A stretch of DNA of 64,000 nucleotides from positions 123,804,126 to 123,868,125 of the forward strand of contig CP136069.1 of NCBI GenBank assembly GCA_032622095.1, written 5' to 3'. Below the pieces are notes generated by a model. That model had not been told where the DNA came from and did no database searches. It saw only the letters and a list, made by a program, of their open reading frames with translations. A program made the translations under genes and the position numbers. The stretch is from Siphonodentalium dalli (taxonomy: Eukaryota > Mollusca > Scaphopoda > Gadilida > Siphonodentaliidae). Below are positions 35,099-46,620 of this stretch, piece after piece (position 1 is the first letter of the stretch; each line of letters opens with the position of its first letter).

Positions 35099-35515
35099 TA
35101 CAACTGTTTTGCCAAACGGGCGTATAAAAAGGCAGCAAGATTCATAGCGAAAGAATATTCTCGGGAACCAGGAACTGTCAATAAACTGATAGACATACTT
35201 AATCTGAAATCACTGCAGGAGAGACGAGAAATAATGAGGCTCATCACTTTCCACAAAATCATACACACAGGAATTGCAGTTAAACTTCCCGCAGCATGCA
35301 TATATGTGCAACACCAGACCCGGGAAACCAGACAATACCATCCAGCAAAATATATCCCACTTCAGCCTGATTCTGATACATATAAAAACAGTTACCTCTG
35401 CTGTAATGACTGGAACAAGTTGCAGTGGTTGTATATATTTGACCTAGACAGATATGCATCATTCAAGGAGAACCTTCTTATCTACATAAAATTTGGAGAT
35501 CCTTCGATTAATTAA
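35099..35515 (+). pseudogene. LINE reverse transcriptase C-terminal fragment
   Basis: An open plus-strand frame of about 138 codons ends at TAA (35513-35515). It reads KRAYKKAARFIAKEYS, LKSLQERREIMRLITFHKI, QHQTRETRQYHPAKYIPLQ, SDTYKNSYLCCNDWNKL and DRYASFKENLL. This matches the C-terminal tail of CR1/jockey-type LINE polyproteins (R-R-A-A-R-F, then R-R-x-x-R-L-x-x-x-Y-K-I, R-T-R-R, Y-x-x-S-F-x-x-x-x-x-x-x-W-N-x-L). It is not from the same LINE as the 22-26 kb element, whose C-terminus differs. The copy is 5'-truncated and begins right after the tandem-repeat tail. Confidence 0.75.
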
Positions 35516-35599
35516 CTGTCATAATACTGTTCTCATACAACAGCAAACTCCTGTGATGGGCCTCAATGCCTCTTATGAGTAATTCCACAAATTTATGTA

Positions 35600-36040
35600 A
35601 ATGCAAATTTGTTTATATGAATTATCTTTTATGGCTACAGTTGCAACCAAAATTTAACACTGAAACCCAGATAGAGATCTTCGCTTTCTTTTGCATAAAT
35701 GGTGCGATTTGGCGAGTGCTGATCTGTGAGAATTGAAATTTCTCGTAAATAACTAAACGACTTATTTTTTAAAATTAGGTTGTGGTCATTATATTTTTGT
35801 TGGCTACAGTTGCGATCAGATTTTAGCACTGAACACTATGGAGAATTTTGTGTTTTGCACTAATGTTGATAGTAATATCACTTAATATTACTGTCTGTTA
35901 GTAAATTATGATACAAAGACAAGTCATTAGTAATATCACTGCTAATCTGTTGTCAATTGAGTCCAATTCAAAACACCACACTAAGTCGGAAGTCTGTCAC
36001 TAAAATGATAGGCAGACATATGTTATGAACTGGGCTTACA
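35600..36040. repeat. Tandem pair, offset about 170 bp
   Basis: GGCTACAGTTGC(A/G)A(C/T)CA and TTTA(A/G)CACTGAA occur at 35634-35665 and 35803-35832. TAGTAATATCACT is also repeated, at 35870 and 35929. Confidence 0.6.
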
Positions 36041-36048
36041 GGTATATT

Positions 36049-36806
36049 TCAGAACAAGGCAAAATTTAAATTTGTTAAACAGAAAACCTTTGAGTAATCT
36101 GAAGGAGTTAATTCATCAGCATCTGGTGAATTCGGGATAACTTTTCGCCATTTCTCGAACCTGTTGAAATGTCCCTTAACATGATTTTCGATGTGAGAGT
36201 TTTCCGAAGAAGTAACAAATGTAACAAGCTGATCATCAGGCACAATGTCTGCTGCTTTCTGTAGCAACAAGTTTGCGATTGCTTTAGAATCCACAAACAG
36301 GGGCGCTAATTTATAAGCCCCAAGAAAACACTGCTGCACGATGACATAACCGCATATCGCGCCATCAGCCATAGCAATTATAGGGTTAACATTCTTATGT
36401 TTCAAAATATGTGAGAGGATTTCTCTTCGTTGAAAAACATGAATTAACGTGTCATATTCCACAAGTTTTTCGAATATTTCATCATTCACTGTTGTGAGGA
36501 ATTCACAATTTGAACTGGGAGTGGTTTCCAATCTGCATACAGAATCCGAGACCTTTAGTGTTCCGAATTTTCCTCTCCACTTATAAAACACATTTGGTGA
36601 TTTGTGAAACTTGAACCCTATTTTTAGATAGAAATCAGCCAGATGACTTAGACCATAACTATATCCAGCAGAGCGATACTGGAGGACATCAAATAGATAA
36701 GTGCTCACGGATTGACCCAGTAGACTTTGTCTATATTCCTTGTGAATGATTCCATATCCGCCTGCTCTTATATTTGGATCGGAGTATTTGTAGCCCATCA
36801 CAAAGC
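36049..36806 (-). CDS. GNAT acetyltransferase, terminal exon (copy 5)
   Basis: The exon encodes about 251 residues from GFVMGYKYSDPNIRAGGYGI to VFCLTNLNFALF. The acceptor GCTTTCTTATAG precedes 36806, phase 1. HKEYRQSLLGQSVSTYLF takes the place of the acetyl-CoA loop, and AGYSYGLSHLADFYLKIGFK follows. The second domain has ADGAICGYVIVQQCFLGAYK, LAPLFVDSKAIANLLLQKA and a VTFVTSSENSH strand. The copy carries a slightly longer linker (LETTPSSNCEFL). It is the copy nearest to the upstream exon at 50572-50771 on the same strand, whose phase-1 donor fits this acceptor, so the two may be one gene with a 13.8 kb intron full of transposons. Confidence 0.86.
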
Positions 36807-36879
36807 CTATAAGAAAGCGAAAATTGAATTTACAGATATAGCCTCTGTTCTTGACACACTCAACATCACAAACATGGAC

Positions 36880-37440
36880 TGATGTTTAATTTAGGGTTCA
36901 GGTATAGATTTTTATGGACACTCGGATTTCAATGACAGTGGCCTCCAGGCAATCTCCCATTGCATAAGGCCACCCCTGGTCATAATACGCATATATGTTT
37001 ATGTATAGTCTATTTAATGTAAGCATATCTAATACCGGTAATTTGAACTTGAACTGCAAATTTCCGTACCATAGGCCTATATATTTTACATCATTCCGTG
37101 CAGGATTATGTCACCAGATTCACCCTCTGAACCTCATTCTGCTTAGGTCTCATCTTCTGGGAAGTACTAGTATCTAATCACTAGTTATAAATGGTATAAT
37201 AGTAAATGGACACTCTCTGTCGAAGACTTTCGGCCACCTGGCCTTCCTCAGCAATGATTTAATTTCGAACCCCCAGATCACGTATATAAAATATATGCCA
37301 TATTATATACCATTTGAAAGAGGAAGCTCCAAAACATTGTATTATCAACTTATCCGGTGTAATAAACTGTGAACATGTTGTTTTTGTTGAGTTACTGACG
37401 TGTTTTTTTACATCTGGATTGTAGTTCAAATTGTATTATT
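36880..37440. repeat. Fragment of inverted-repeat family C and repeat debris
   Basis: Bases 37085-37185 on the minus strand read TACTTCCCAGAAGATGAG, CCTAAGCAGAATGAGGT and GAGGGTGAATCTGGTGA, matching part of the elements at 40279-40701 and 43152-43539. The piece lacks the terminal repeats. Confidence 0.65.
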
Positions 37441-37499
37441 TTCAATGGAGGGGGGAATAACTCTCAATCTTAAATGAGTTATTCCCCTTCCATTGAAAA
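37439..37499. repeat. Perfect-arm hairpin, about 24 bp arms
   Basis: TTTTCAATGGAG...GAATAACTC at 37439-37463 is mirrored by GAGTTATTCC...CCATTGAAAA at 37476-37499, with a 12-base loop. It is probably the fused ends of a small foldback element. Confidence 0.75.
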
Positions 37500-37904
37500 C
37501 ACAGTATTTGGTTTTAATTCTGTTGCATTCTGGGAGCCAAAACGGGGGTAATCTTTGTATGATTTCAGCTGTTTTCTATTTCTCTATGGGCATCTTCTGA
37601 GACACAGACATTTAAAATTGTGATGAATTATAGTATTTTAATCATATTTTAGGGCAAATATTGTTACTAAAACTGCATATCAAGGCACTATAAAAAATAA
37701 AAGGCCGCTCGGCCACAGTGTCCCCCGAACCGGTGGCTTCATTTGGAGCGGAGGCTTTGTAGAAGTATACTATATGGATAAGACACTTGTGCATTGTCTC
37801 ATTACTGTCATGCATACAAATAACCAAATCTTAAAAAAACTTTTAAAGTCAAAATATAACCTCATATTGGCACAAAATGAAGAAAATTACAAGAAAAATT
37901 GAAT

Positions 37905-38780
37905 TTTCTAAGTCGAAAAGCCCATAACTCTGAGCAAAATCATCGGTTCAAACTCAAATTCGTCGAACTTGATCTGCCTTTTGTGCTAGTAAACCTACAT
38001 ATACCAAATTTAATTTCATTCAGTACACATTTACTAAAGTTTTCATCCGGAAACCTCAAATTGGCAAAAATTCTAAGTAAAAAAGGGACATAACTCTGTG
38101 AAAATTGGCGGGAGAAAGAGACATACCATATTTGATTTAAATCTGATTAACTCTACTAAAGTTATCATCCGGACACCAACTTTTGGGGTTTTATATGACA
38201 AAAAAGGGCCATAACTCTCGCAAAAATTATCGGATTAAACCGAAATTCGAACTTGAGCTGTATTTTGATATAAGTAATCCACAAAAAACGGGTTTTGCAT
38301 ATAAACAATCCAAAATCAAGTTATCATCCGGAAACCAAAAAAAAAGAAGTAAAATTGAAGTTTCTATGTCGAAAAAGGGGCATAAGTTAACTCTGCCAAA
38401 AATGGTCGGGCAGAACCCAAGTTCGAACTTGACCTGTGTTTTGCTGGGAGAAAGTAATATACCAAATTTGGTTTGAATCTGATTAACTCTACTAAAGTTA
38501 TCATCCGGAAACCAACTTTCAGTGGTTTTCCAAGTAAAAAAAGGGCCATAACTCTCGCACAAATGGGCGGAACAAACCCATATTCGAACTTGACCTTTAT
38601 TTTGGTCTGATAAACTCACCTATGAAATTTTCTTTTAATCTAATAACCGAAACTAAAGTTATCATTCGGAAACCATTTCCGGACGGACAGACGGACGGAC
38701 ACCGGCTATTTTAATAGTCCCCCGAAATAATTTTTTTCGGGCGACAAAAAATCAGTGACTCGAAAATTAAGTGGGCCTTT
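37905..38780. repeat. Tandem array, unit about 168 bp, with GGACGGAC tail
   Basis: Five units carry (G)GGCCATAACTCT(C/G) phrases at about 37918, 38086, 38208, 38376 and 38545. Each also has TTCGAACTTGA(C/T)CTG, TGATTAACTCTACTAAAG and TTATCATCCGGAAACC. The array ends with GGACGGACAGACGGACGGAC, a CCCGAAA...TTTCGGG hairpin (about 38720-38745) and the shared end motif TGACTCGAAAATTAAGTGGG. Such arrays are common in molluscs and related animals. The frames here (38183-38619) are readings of the repeat. Confidence 0.8.
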
Positions 38781-38789
38781 AATATGTCA

Positions 38790-40278
38790 ACATGTCGGCA
38801 TTCATACAAATATTTACATACTGAAAGTACTGTTGGCGAAAGTTGAGATTTACGTCGATGTCACCAAGACATACTAGTAGTCCTGTTATGCGACCCCAGG
38901 TACGTTTACCCGAGAATTGCGCCATTCAGGTAGGTTGTGCCGACATGCATAATCCACCGATCCTCTCACACAAGTCTTAGCTGTTTTGTACCATTTGGAT
39001 TTATGCACAACAGGGTTTCCGCCAGGCCGGCACGGACCCATTCCCCTCGCAGATGATCTGTTTGATTCATGCATGTACCAAAAGTCAGTAGCAATATTTC
39101 ATAACAAATCCGGCTGCAACGGGAGTTCGGGGGGTGGTTAAACAGAATACTGGTGAAAAAGCGGGTCAATTGAACACAGTGTGTTACCGGTACAGCGTAA
39201 CCCTTTTTCATCAAAGCGCCAAAACTACAACGTAATGTTTGGTGTGCATTGAAATAGCACGTTATATACAGCGTAATAAATGTCGCGGTAACATCAAAGA
39301 ATGTCGGACTGCTGAGTTCGGATATTATTTTGCACGAGATTTCTGTGGTTGAAACTACTCAGCTCGGAGATCCCGTGCTATCGTACGATTACATAATTTG
39401 ATCAAAGAATGCCGAATTGCTGAGTTAGGCAGAGTAGGGATCAACATACGCCAACAGGTGGTTCTCCTACCAAAGGAGGTATCATCTACCTCCGAGATCC
39501 CGTGCTATCGTACTATTATAATACGGAACCTGTCCCAAATATCAGTCTTTATAGTGGGAATTCATAGTGACAACACCATTCATTTGACCCATATTACACG
39601 CATGGAGGATAAACACAAAAAACATACCCCCCCCTCCAATATGGAGATAAAGTCAAAGTACGGTCAATAATAGTTTAGTTGTCCCGCCTGGGTCCCCAAA
39701 CACAAACAACGGCGCACATGTTCCCATTTCCCGCCAAAACTCAATTATATTGTATAACACGTTGGCTAAAACTCTTTAGCAGCTGTCGTCAGTTGTTGGA
39801 CTAATACAGACTACTGACAAGCTACGCGTTCCGAGTTTGAAAGATTTCGCTACCATTCATATTTGGCCGCTATAAATATCTCCTGCAGACAAACCCTGCA
39901 GTATATATGACGTCACAGTGCACAAATAGTTTTACGATTGACAGAATACATGGAATATATCTGTTTCATTTTCACGGAAGCTACTTGAAATTCTAGGAAA
40001 TACTTAATTCAATTCTCCCAGCTGGGTATTATTGGACAATGCATAGATGCTTTTTAGTGTTTAGTTTCATTATACCTGTCTGAATCTTATTGTAAGTTAT
40101 AAATTTTTAAACACTGTAACTTGTAGCTTGATACAGTCTTCAATCAGACGGCAGTCTTAATTGCGTAATTACATGATTAATTATCTGGATACCATCAACA
40201 GAATTAATGCACCCAGGGTATGATTTCATCTGGATAAGTGCTGGTTAAGAAAATAATATGAAACCGCCAAGCCTGAAT
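38790..40278. other. Intergenic, small duplications only
   Basis: GAGATCCCGTGCTATCGTAC occurs twice (39367 and 39499) with a related TGCTGAGTT(C/A) phrase before each, so a block of about 130 bp is duplicated. No gene was recognised. Confidence 0.4.
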
Positions 40279-40701
40279 TTAGTGTGTCTGACATTTGCAG
40301 AATGAGGTCCCCAAAAGGTGAATTTAATGACACTATTCCGCAAGGCGGGCTAGCATCACCGAATTCATCCTCAGTCTGATTAGGCCTCAACGGCCAATAA
40401 AAACCTAGGAACAGATTGAAGTTCTACAGTTGAAGTTGGTGATGCACACCCATTGAGCACCTCAATTATTCATTTTATCTTCTGCAAATTAGGGGGACAT
40501 TGAAACTGAACAGGTGTAAAAAAGTCAAAAAGTAACTAAAACAAAATTTCAATTTGATACTTGGGATACTTCCCAGAAGATGAGGCCTAAGCAGAATTAG
40601 GTCCCTGGAGGGTGTATTTGGTGATTCAAGCCTACTGTACGGGGTAGCAACACTAATTCAACCTCTGGGGACCTCATTCTGCAAATGACAGACACACTAT
40701 T
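40279..40701. mobile_element. Inverted-repeat element, family C, copy 1
   Basis: The left end AGTGTGTCTGACATTTGCAG then AATGAGGTCCCC is mirrored at the right by GGGGACCTCATTCTGCAAAT then GACAGACACACT. The inverted ends are 30-40 bp long. The body (TTTTATCTTCTGCAAA, CTTCCCAGAAGATGAG, AAGCCTACTGTACGG) is shared with the copy at 43152-43539. No coding sequence and no certain target duplication were seen. Confidence 0.75.
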
Positions 40702-41127
40702 TCCAGACTTGAAGAAATCTAAGCCATTCACAGTACCATTGTATGGCAGGGAAACCAATTCCCATCAGCCATAACCTAACCTTGGGAACAGCAGTTTGTT
40801 TTTAATTTCTAGCAGTTATGTTTATACAAGCCTGCCAGATGACATCTATTATTCTAATCTAAATTAATGACCTGTGTCTTTGCAAAAATATATCTGCTTC
40901 TGTGGTGAGAAGAGGTATTAAATTGGGAGATGATATGGGTTGGAAGGGATGTTGGTTGATGGCATGGTGGGGGGTGGGTCTGGGCCATGTGGGAGGGGGG
41001 ATGGGTAATGGAATGTGTCCATAATTCCATTAAATAGTACAGTTTCATAACTCTGCAGATGTTATAATGGTGTCACTCTTTTCAATTGAGCAAGGTCGCC
41101 CTGAAAATTCCAAAAATCTGAATTTAA

Positions 41128-42570
41128 GGCCAAAACAAAAAAAAGGGTTTTGATTCTCGGGCATAGCCGGGTCTGGAAAAAAGGCCTGCGTTGAACCATT
41201 TTATTCCGATTTTTAATTCGACCAAAGCTGTCAAATGATAACACGAAAATAGGAAACTAGAAAAGAGAAATTAGTTATGTTTCAAACATCGAATATGATA
41301 GACATACAATGGTGTATGTGTTGGTATTCAAAAGCAGACACTAGGCAACGATAACTACCAGGTATATTGTCACCACAAGCTGCCCAAACCCCAAGTTTAT
41401 TAAGTCAAATGTGTTTCCGTACGGTAAATAATTATGAGATTTCCAATTTCGGGAACGCAAACCGGAAAGAAATATGGTGCGTATTGGCGATGTGTATGCT
41501 GATTTAATAGTATTTGAAGTTTGTATGGCTAGCATGTATAGTTACTATAGTATAGATCGATAAATATTGAAGTATATCAATAGATATAAAATTTATAATC
41601 CCGATTTAAACTTTTTGTTTGTTTTAGTTCCGTTTCCTTCTTTGTGGTATTCCGTGTTTTATAACAGAACGCGAATCGAACGGACCTCAAACAATTATTT
41701 TCATGCATATTTTCTTCAAATTCACCGATGTTTTCTGAATATATTTGAAGACAAAATTATCCGAAAGCACGATTTTATAGTGTGCAGATATATTTTTAAT
41801 CGTTGTATTTTGGCTTGTTGGAAATAAAGCGTGATCCATAACCGAGAAATCGTAATTTTATCCCCAATGATTCAGTGATTCTATAAATTAGAGACACTCG
41901 GGTAGTCGGTGTCAAGGCCGTTAATTGTGCATAGATCATAGATGTACTAAACTGTGAACACTACCGAAAGGGTGTGTCTTTGAATGCAGAAATTCAAGAA
42001 AGAGGTAACTGATGTGTCACAAATGCAAACCAAATGCAAACAAACAGTCTATGACATTTAAATAAAAAATATGAAGTGTTTTCCATGTTACTGACATTGA
42101 AAAATATCTCCCTATTTTTCACTAAATCTCACTAAATCTCCCTGTTTCTGAGGACAAATCTCCCTATTTCCAATTAAGAAAGTAAACAGGTCTCATATAA
42201 ATAGATATACATATATCAACAATGGTTCAGTAATTGAAATATACATTGTACTAGTATATATATATATCATTCTGTTAAATCACTATATGATGTAAGGTAG
42301 TACAATGTCATATATTTATGTCACTTTTTTTTCAGATTTGATGTACGGGTACTATAATGTGATAATTGGTCATTCTTTATAGTGGAATACATTAGTTTAT
42401 ATCAAAACAATGTTCTCCTTAGATTTTCTTAACCTGGGAAGGTATAATAACCCATGCTAACTATGGGCATTATCGCCATAACAAAAATAAAAAATAAAAA
42501 CAAAACCCTCGCTCCCTCATCGATTCTCAAAAAAAATTGCCCGAGAATCAAAATCCTTTTTTTTTTGGCC
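41128..42570. mobile_element. Inverted-repeat element, about 1.44 kb
   Basis: The left end GGCCAAAACAAAAAAAAGGG then TTTTGATTCTCGGGCA is mirrored at 42525-42570 by TGCCCGAGAATCAAAATCC then an A/T run and GGCC. The ends match over about 38 bp. No transposase is visible and the target duplication is unclear. The superfamily is not assigned. A plus-strand frame at 41567-41827 inside it has no domain. Confidence 0.65.
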
Positions 42571-42597
42571 TAACCATAATTTTTTATTTTTTTTAGT

Positions 42598-42962
42598 TAT
42601 GTCACTGGCTCCACCCACATTCGACCCAGTGACCTCATTTGAACAAATCTGAACCACAGTCCCCCAAGGACCCTTTGTACCAAATATGAACCCATTCGGC
42701 CCAAAGAAATTCGAGAAGAAGTCGCTGTAAGAATTACTATGGTGGAAAAGAGTTATGGTCCTAGCTTCGCAACTATTTGACGGGTGACCTCATTTGAACA
42801 AATCTGAATGTGATTCACCTAGGGAACATCCACACCAATTATGAACCCATTCGGTCTGACGGTTCTGGAGGAGAAGATGATTATTGACGGACGGACGTAT
42901 GGACGGACGGACGGGGAGTGATGACTATAGCTCGACCGGAGACTTCGTCTCAGGTGAGCTAA
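42598..42962. repeat. SINE-like or MITE-like dispersed repeat
   Basis: Two internal units share GTGACCTCATTTGAACAAAT, CTGAA and ATGAACCCATTCGG(C/T)C. The repeat then runs into GGACGGACGTATGGACGGAC and ends in CTTCGTCTCAGGTGAGCTAA followed by A residues. This ending is common in repeats of marine invertebrates. Confidence 0.65.
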
Positions 42963-43151
42963 AAACCTATTCTTCTGGTTTCAAATAACCGACACCTCTG
43001 GTCACAGAATTTAGCATTTACAATTTACAATTAGTTTTCACTTTCCCATCTATTTTAGTCGGAAGATCATGAAATAAGATGGAGCCCAGATCCCAGTGCT
43101 GAAAAGACTAAATGCTCCTTCACTCGACTGAAAAGATTGTTAAGTTCTCGA

Positions 43152-43539
43152 CAAATAGTGTGTCTGTCAATTTTTGACTGTCATCTGCAGAATGAGGTCA
43201 TTCTCTGGGAGCCTCATGCTGCTTTGGCCTCAACTACTATGGGAGACCTACAATCAGATAGAAGTTCCCCAGTTTGGTGATGTTCACTCATTAGTCATTT
43301 CTTGAATCCATTTTATCTTCTGCAAAATAGGGAATATTGAAACTTCCCAGAAGGGAAAAAGAAAAAGTAACTAAAAACAATGTTAATTTGAGAATATAGA
43401 TACTTCTCAGATGATGAGACCATAGCAGGATGAGCACCCCAGAGGGTAAATTTGGTGATTCTAGCCTACTGTGCAGGATAGCATCATTAAATTCTTCCTC
43501 TGGGGACCTCATTCTGCAAATGACAGACACACTATTTGC
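43152..43539. mobile_element. Inverted-repeat element, family C, copy 2
   Basis: It has the same ends as copy 1 (CAAATAGTGTGTCTGTC at the left, GACAGACACACTATTTG at the right) and the same body. A short insertion near 43170 (TTTTTGACTGTC) splits the left terminal repeat. Copies 1 and 2 are in the same orientation, 2.9 kb apart. Confidence 0.75.
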
Positions 43540-43734
43540 AGGCTTGGTTCTTGAACAACAATATTCAGATACATATGTACTAGTAGTTCATTAGTCAATT
43601 GTTATACAGGGTTTCTGCTAGCCCGATTCAGTGTACTGTGACCAGACATATTCCCTCTCTGGTGACATAAATAAAAGGTAGCTGACCAAAATGTCCCCAG
43701 ACAGAGTTGGCAGGTTCACTAAATATGTATCCTC

Positions 43735-44165
43735 AATGTGTCGAGAAAGGGTTAATAAATCTCAAATAAAAAAAAAATCTATGTCGAAAAATGGCAATAA
43801 CTCCGCCAAAATGACTCTGACGGAACTCAAAATTGCTGGTGCACAGTTTCCCATGCTGGTTGACATCTGTGCCAAGTTTATAAAAAAAATTACTGAAAAA
43901 TGACGGAATAGTCTCAGACAAAAGATGCGTCCCAGGATGTACAATTCTATGTTGAAAAAGGGCATTAACTCCACCAAAATGAGTATGACCAAACTCAAAA
44001 TCGCAGGTTCCCATGCTGGTTAATACACATGTATGTGCCAAGTTTAATAAAATCGACTAGAAAATGACAGAACACAGGCTCAGACAAAAGTTCCAGAACA
44101 CAGACTCGGACAAAAGTTCCAGAAGGACAAATGGATGGACGGAGGACAATAATATTGCTAAACTG
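43735..44165. repeat. Two-unit tandem array with GGATGGACGG tail
   Basis: Two units of about 165 bp share CTATGT(C/T)GAAAAA, AACTCC(G/A)CCAAAATGA, AACTCAAAAT(T/C)GC and CCCATGCTGGTT. The tail AATGGATGGACGGAGGAC ends the block. Confidence 0.7.
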
Positions 44166-44169
44166 ATCG

Positions 44170-44708
44170 TCCTCAAACTTGAGACTGTTGAAAGTGAAGG
44201 ATCTAGGGATTTTCTGGGGACACCTGTGTTTGGGCAATGATATGCTGAAGGCATGTACTGATGCATTGAGAATGAATCTAGTGCTCTCTGAGTCAGTATT
44301 TTGAATTTTACTGAGAAGTCAATATGAACAAGTTTCTCAAGAGTAACTTTGGAAATTGATATATGTATGGGATTGGAAATGTTTATAAGTTATTATCAGA
44401 TATCTTTTGGTTCAATGGATTATGCTTATAGATCCTGCTTGAAAAGAGACTTACTGTTATCACTCAAATTCATAGACTATTTTCTAAAATTCAAGTGAGA
44501 GACACATACATAATATAGTGCAGACACAATGTCTAAGTTAGCAGTACTAATTTCTATTCATTTAGTATTATGAAATCTCACCTGATAACCAGGTTGATTT
44601 TATCAAATTTTCATTGTTCCTGTACTGTAAGTATATCACTTGAATTTGATTGAAATACTGAAGTCTGAAGGCTGATTGATAACAAACCTGAACTCAAACT
44701 GCTGAATG
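44170..44708. repeat. Duplicated segment, inverted at 54.4-55.1 kb (part 1)
   Basis: Read on the minus strand this matches 54530-55110, including an exon-like stretch (minus, 44244 downward) that gives ISLPKHRCPQKIPRSFT, close to ISLPESRCRHKIPKSFT at 55066-55116. The segment continues at 46149-46245 beyond a hAT insertion. Just before the insertion site a 30-base phrase (GCTGATTGATAACAAACCTG...) is tandemly duplicated. Confidence 0.75.
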
Positions 44709-46140
44709 TAGGGTCCTGCGAATATTCTATATTAGATTCGAGATTCGATTCGAAAGTCAAATTCGATTCGAATTCGATTCGAAATTTCCAACTCGAAATT
44801 TCGAATATACACTGACTAAAAAGTAAGCTGTTTACGGAAAAGTACACACGTCGATCTTCGTTGTTTCTGTGCCATATGATTCCCGACAATTATGAATATA
44901 TGCACCTTATAATTCTTATTGTACATCGCGAATGTTCGAATGCTATTAAATATAAGTATAGCCAGTAATTAGCCACTATAGGACGACTAAATACATCTGA
45001 ATTCTAGCTTTGAACATGGTAGCCAAAAGCTCAGAGATCGCCGATGAACCGACGACACGCGTAAATTATAATTTAGCGATGAGATGCTTAAAAGCATTGT
45101 CCAGATTGGTCATTACTCGAGTTACCATGGATATCTCGATCCAGTTTTGTGGTGTAATTCTACTTTTTCAAATTGTACAACAAAAACAGTTTATTCAGAT
45201 CGCCGCACGCGACTTTTCCCGTTTTGTCTAAAACCGTGCACACGAGGTACCAATGGAGTACACCGCTAACCCCTTTTCTAGTGATTCGTCTTTCGAACGA
45301 AGTATGAATGCAAATGGATATTGGCCAGATGATTTTATGCATGGTATGTTGATATATGTTACGACCAAATGAAGTTACTAAATAAGTGTATTTAACGATA
45401 AAATAAATGTAACTTTCCCATCCTCCGCATTCGCCGTGGTTGACATTCGTTCTGTAATATCGCCGAGAATGTAAACAACACGTGCTCCCGGCGTTGAAGA
45501 GTGCGTGTGGCGGTGTTTTCTTTTGAAGTTGACTTTCAGTTTCGGAGCTTTCCTTGAAACTTGACAATTTATCGTCCGTTATTCATGTTTATTTTAAACA
45601 TGATAAAAGCTACATGAAGTGCAGAAACTTACATGTGTGATGAATGCAACGTGGTATATAAATCGCAAGCGTCTGGGACAACAAGACATCTAATCACCCA
45701 GCACTACATAAACAGGCTACCCTGCGACTGTTGTTGCATCTTCAAGTTTATAAAAACGGGTGTTTCCGAGTGCCTATTTGCAATTGTGCATGTACATGCA
45801 AACTCTACAAATTGCGTGTGATTTTAATTCCGATAATCCGTTTAGTGGTTATATATCTAATCGTCGTTACGACCGCATGAACGTTTTAATCTGTTTTTTT
45901 TTTCTCTCAACAATTCTCAATTGAAGTTAATAGTATCGGGAACGACGGTTGATCGCCACACAAGTTATGATGGAATTTCATGGAAGTTCATAGAACGTTT
46001 CTCAAATCGTCTAATCATTGACATTAAATGCCTAATTAAGAAAGCAACACACAGGTATGATTCGATTCGATATTCGATTCGATTACGTAGACTCGATTCG
46101 ATATTCGATTTGATCAAAATCTCCAATTCGCAGGACCCTA
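44709..46140. mobile_element. hAT element with 8 bp target duplication
   Basis: The ends TAGGGTCCTGCGAA (44709) and TTCGCAGGACCCTA (to 46140) are perfect inverted repeats. The octamer GCTGAATG flanks both sides (44701-44708 and 46141-46148). Eight-base duplications and TAGGG/CAGGG ends are diagnostic of hAT. Next to both ends lie clusters of ATTCGATTCGA (44735-44815 and 46055-46115), which look like subterminal transposase-binding repeats. The 1.43 kb body keeps a BED zinc finger but no catalytic domain, so this copy is non-autonomous. The matching segment at 54.5 kb lacks the element. Confidence 0.92.
45633..45821 (+). CDS. BED-type zinc finger remnant in the hAT element
   Basis: The first 25 codons read MCDECNVVYKSQ and then ASGTTRHLITQHY. 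This is the C-x2-C...G-T-T-x-x-L-x-x-x-H pattern of the BED finger, the DNA-binding module at the N-terminus of hAT transposases. After it the frame runs through cysteine-rich text (LPCDCCC) with no recognisable dimerisation or catalytic domain. The start is uncertain: an in-frame stop lies 15 bases upstream, so this may be an internal exon of the original transposase gene. It supports the hAT call made from the element's ends. Confidence 0.65.
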   Translation: MCDECNVVYKSQASGTTRHLITQHYINRLPCDCCCIFKFIKTGVSECLFAIVHVHANSTNCV

Positions 46141-46148
46141 GCTGAATG

Positions 46149-46330
46149 ATAACAAACCTGTACTCAAACTATTTCACAGATGAAAGCTAGATAAAGCCAA
46201 ACATACTCTACAGTATTTCGTATCTTGTTATGATATGAATTGTGACCTGAATAAAAAATATTAAAAAAGTATAAAATAAAAAAAGTTAAAATCCCTCCCC
46301 CCCCCGCCAATTGTTTTTATTTGGGTGCCC
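46149..46330. repeat. Duplicated segment, inverted at 54.4 kb (part 2)
   Basis: ATAACAAACCTGTACTCAAA, CACAGATGAAAGCTAGATAA and AGCCAAACATAC match the complement of 54460-54540. An A-rich stretch and a C run (46297-46306) follow. Confidence 0.7.
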
Positions 46331-46620
46331 GGCGTTTGGGGTGCCCATACTGGTTAACGGTATGAAAACTGGCCTGGATATGTCCCTGGTTGAGTATCTG
46401 AACACATAATGCATTCTTCAAGGTAATGAAAAGTACGTATAAGCTACATTCTCAAAATGGCCCATCGATAAATGTGATGTTCATTGCAAATTGTAATCTT
46501 ATTTTTCGCTATTTTAATGTTGAGTCATGTTCCATGAGCCCATGTGGAAAGATTGAACCAAAGATAGCTGTACTAAGAATTCATTATATCTTACAACGAC
46601 TCTTATAAACTGTGCATTAT

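Noticed and set aside
38183-38619. Frames of 97 and 130 codons
   Set aside because: They lie wholly inside the 168 bp tandem array and repeat with its period.
43995-44266. Minus-strand frames containing the ISLPKHRC phrase, considered as a second functional gene copy
   Set aside because: The similarity stops after about 17 residues where a tandem repeat begins, and the border is out of phase with the other copy.
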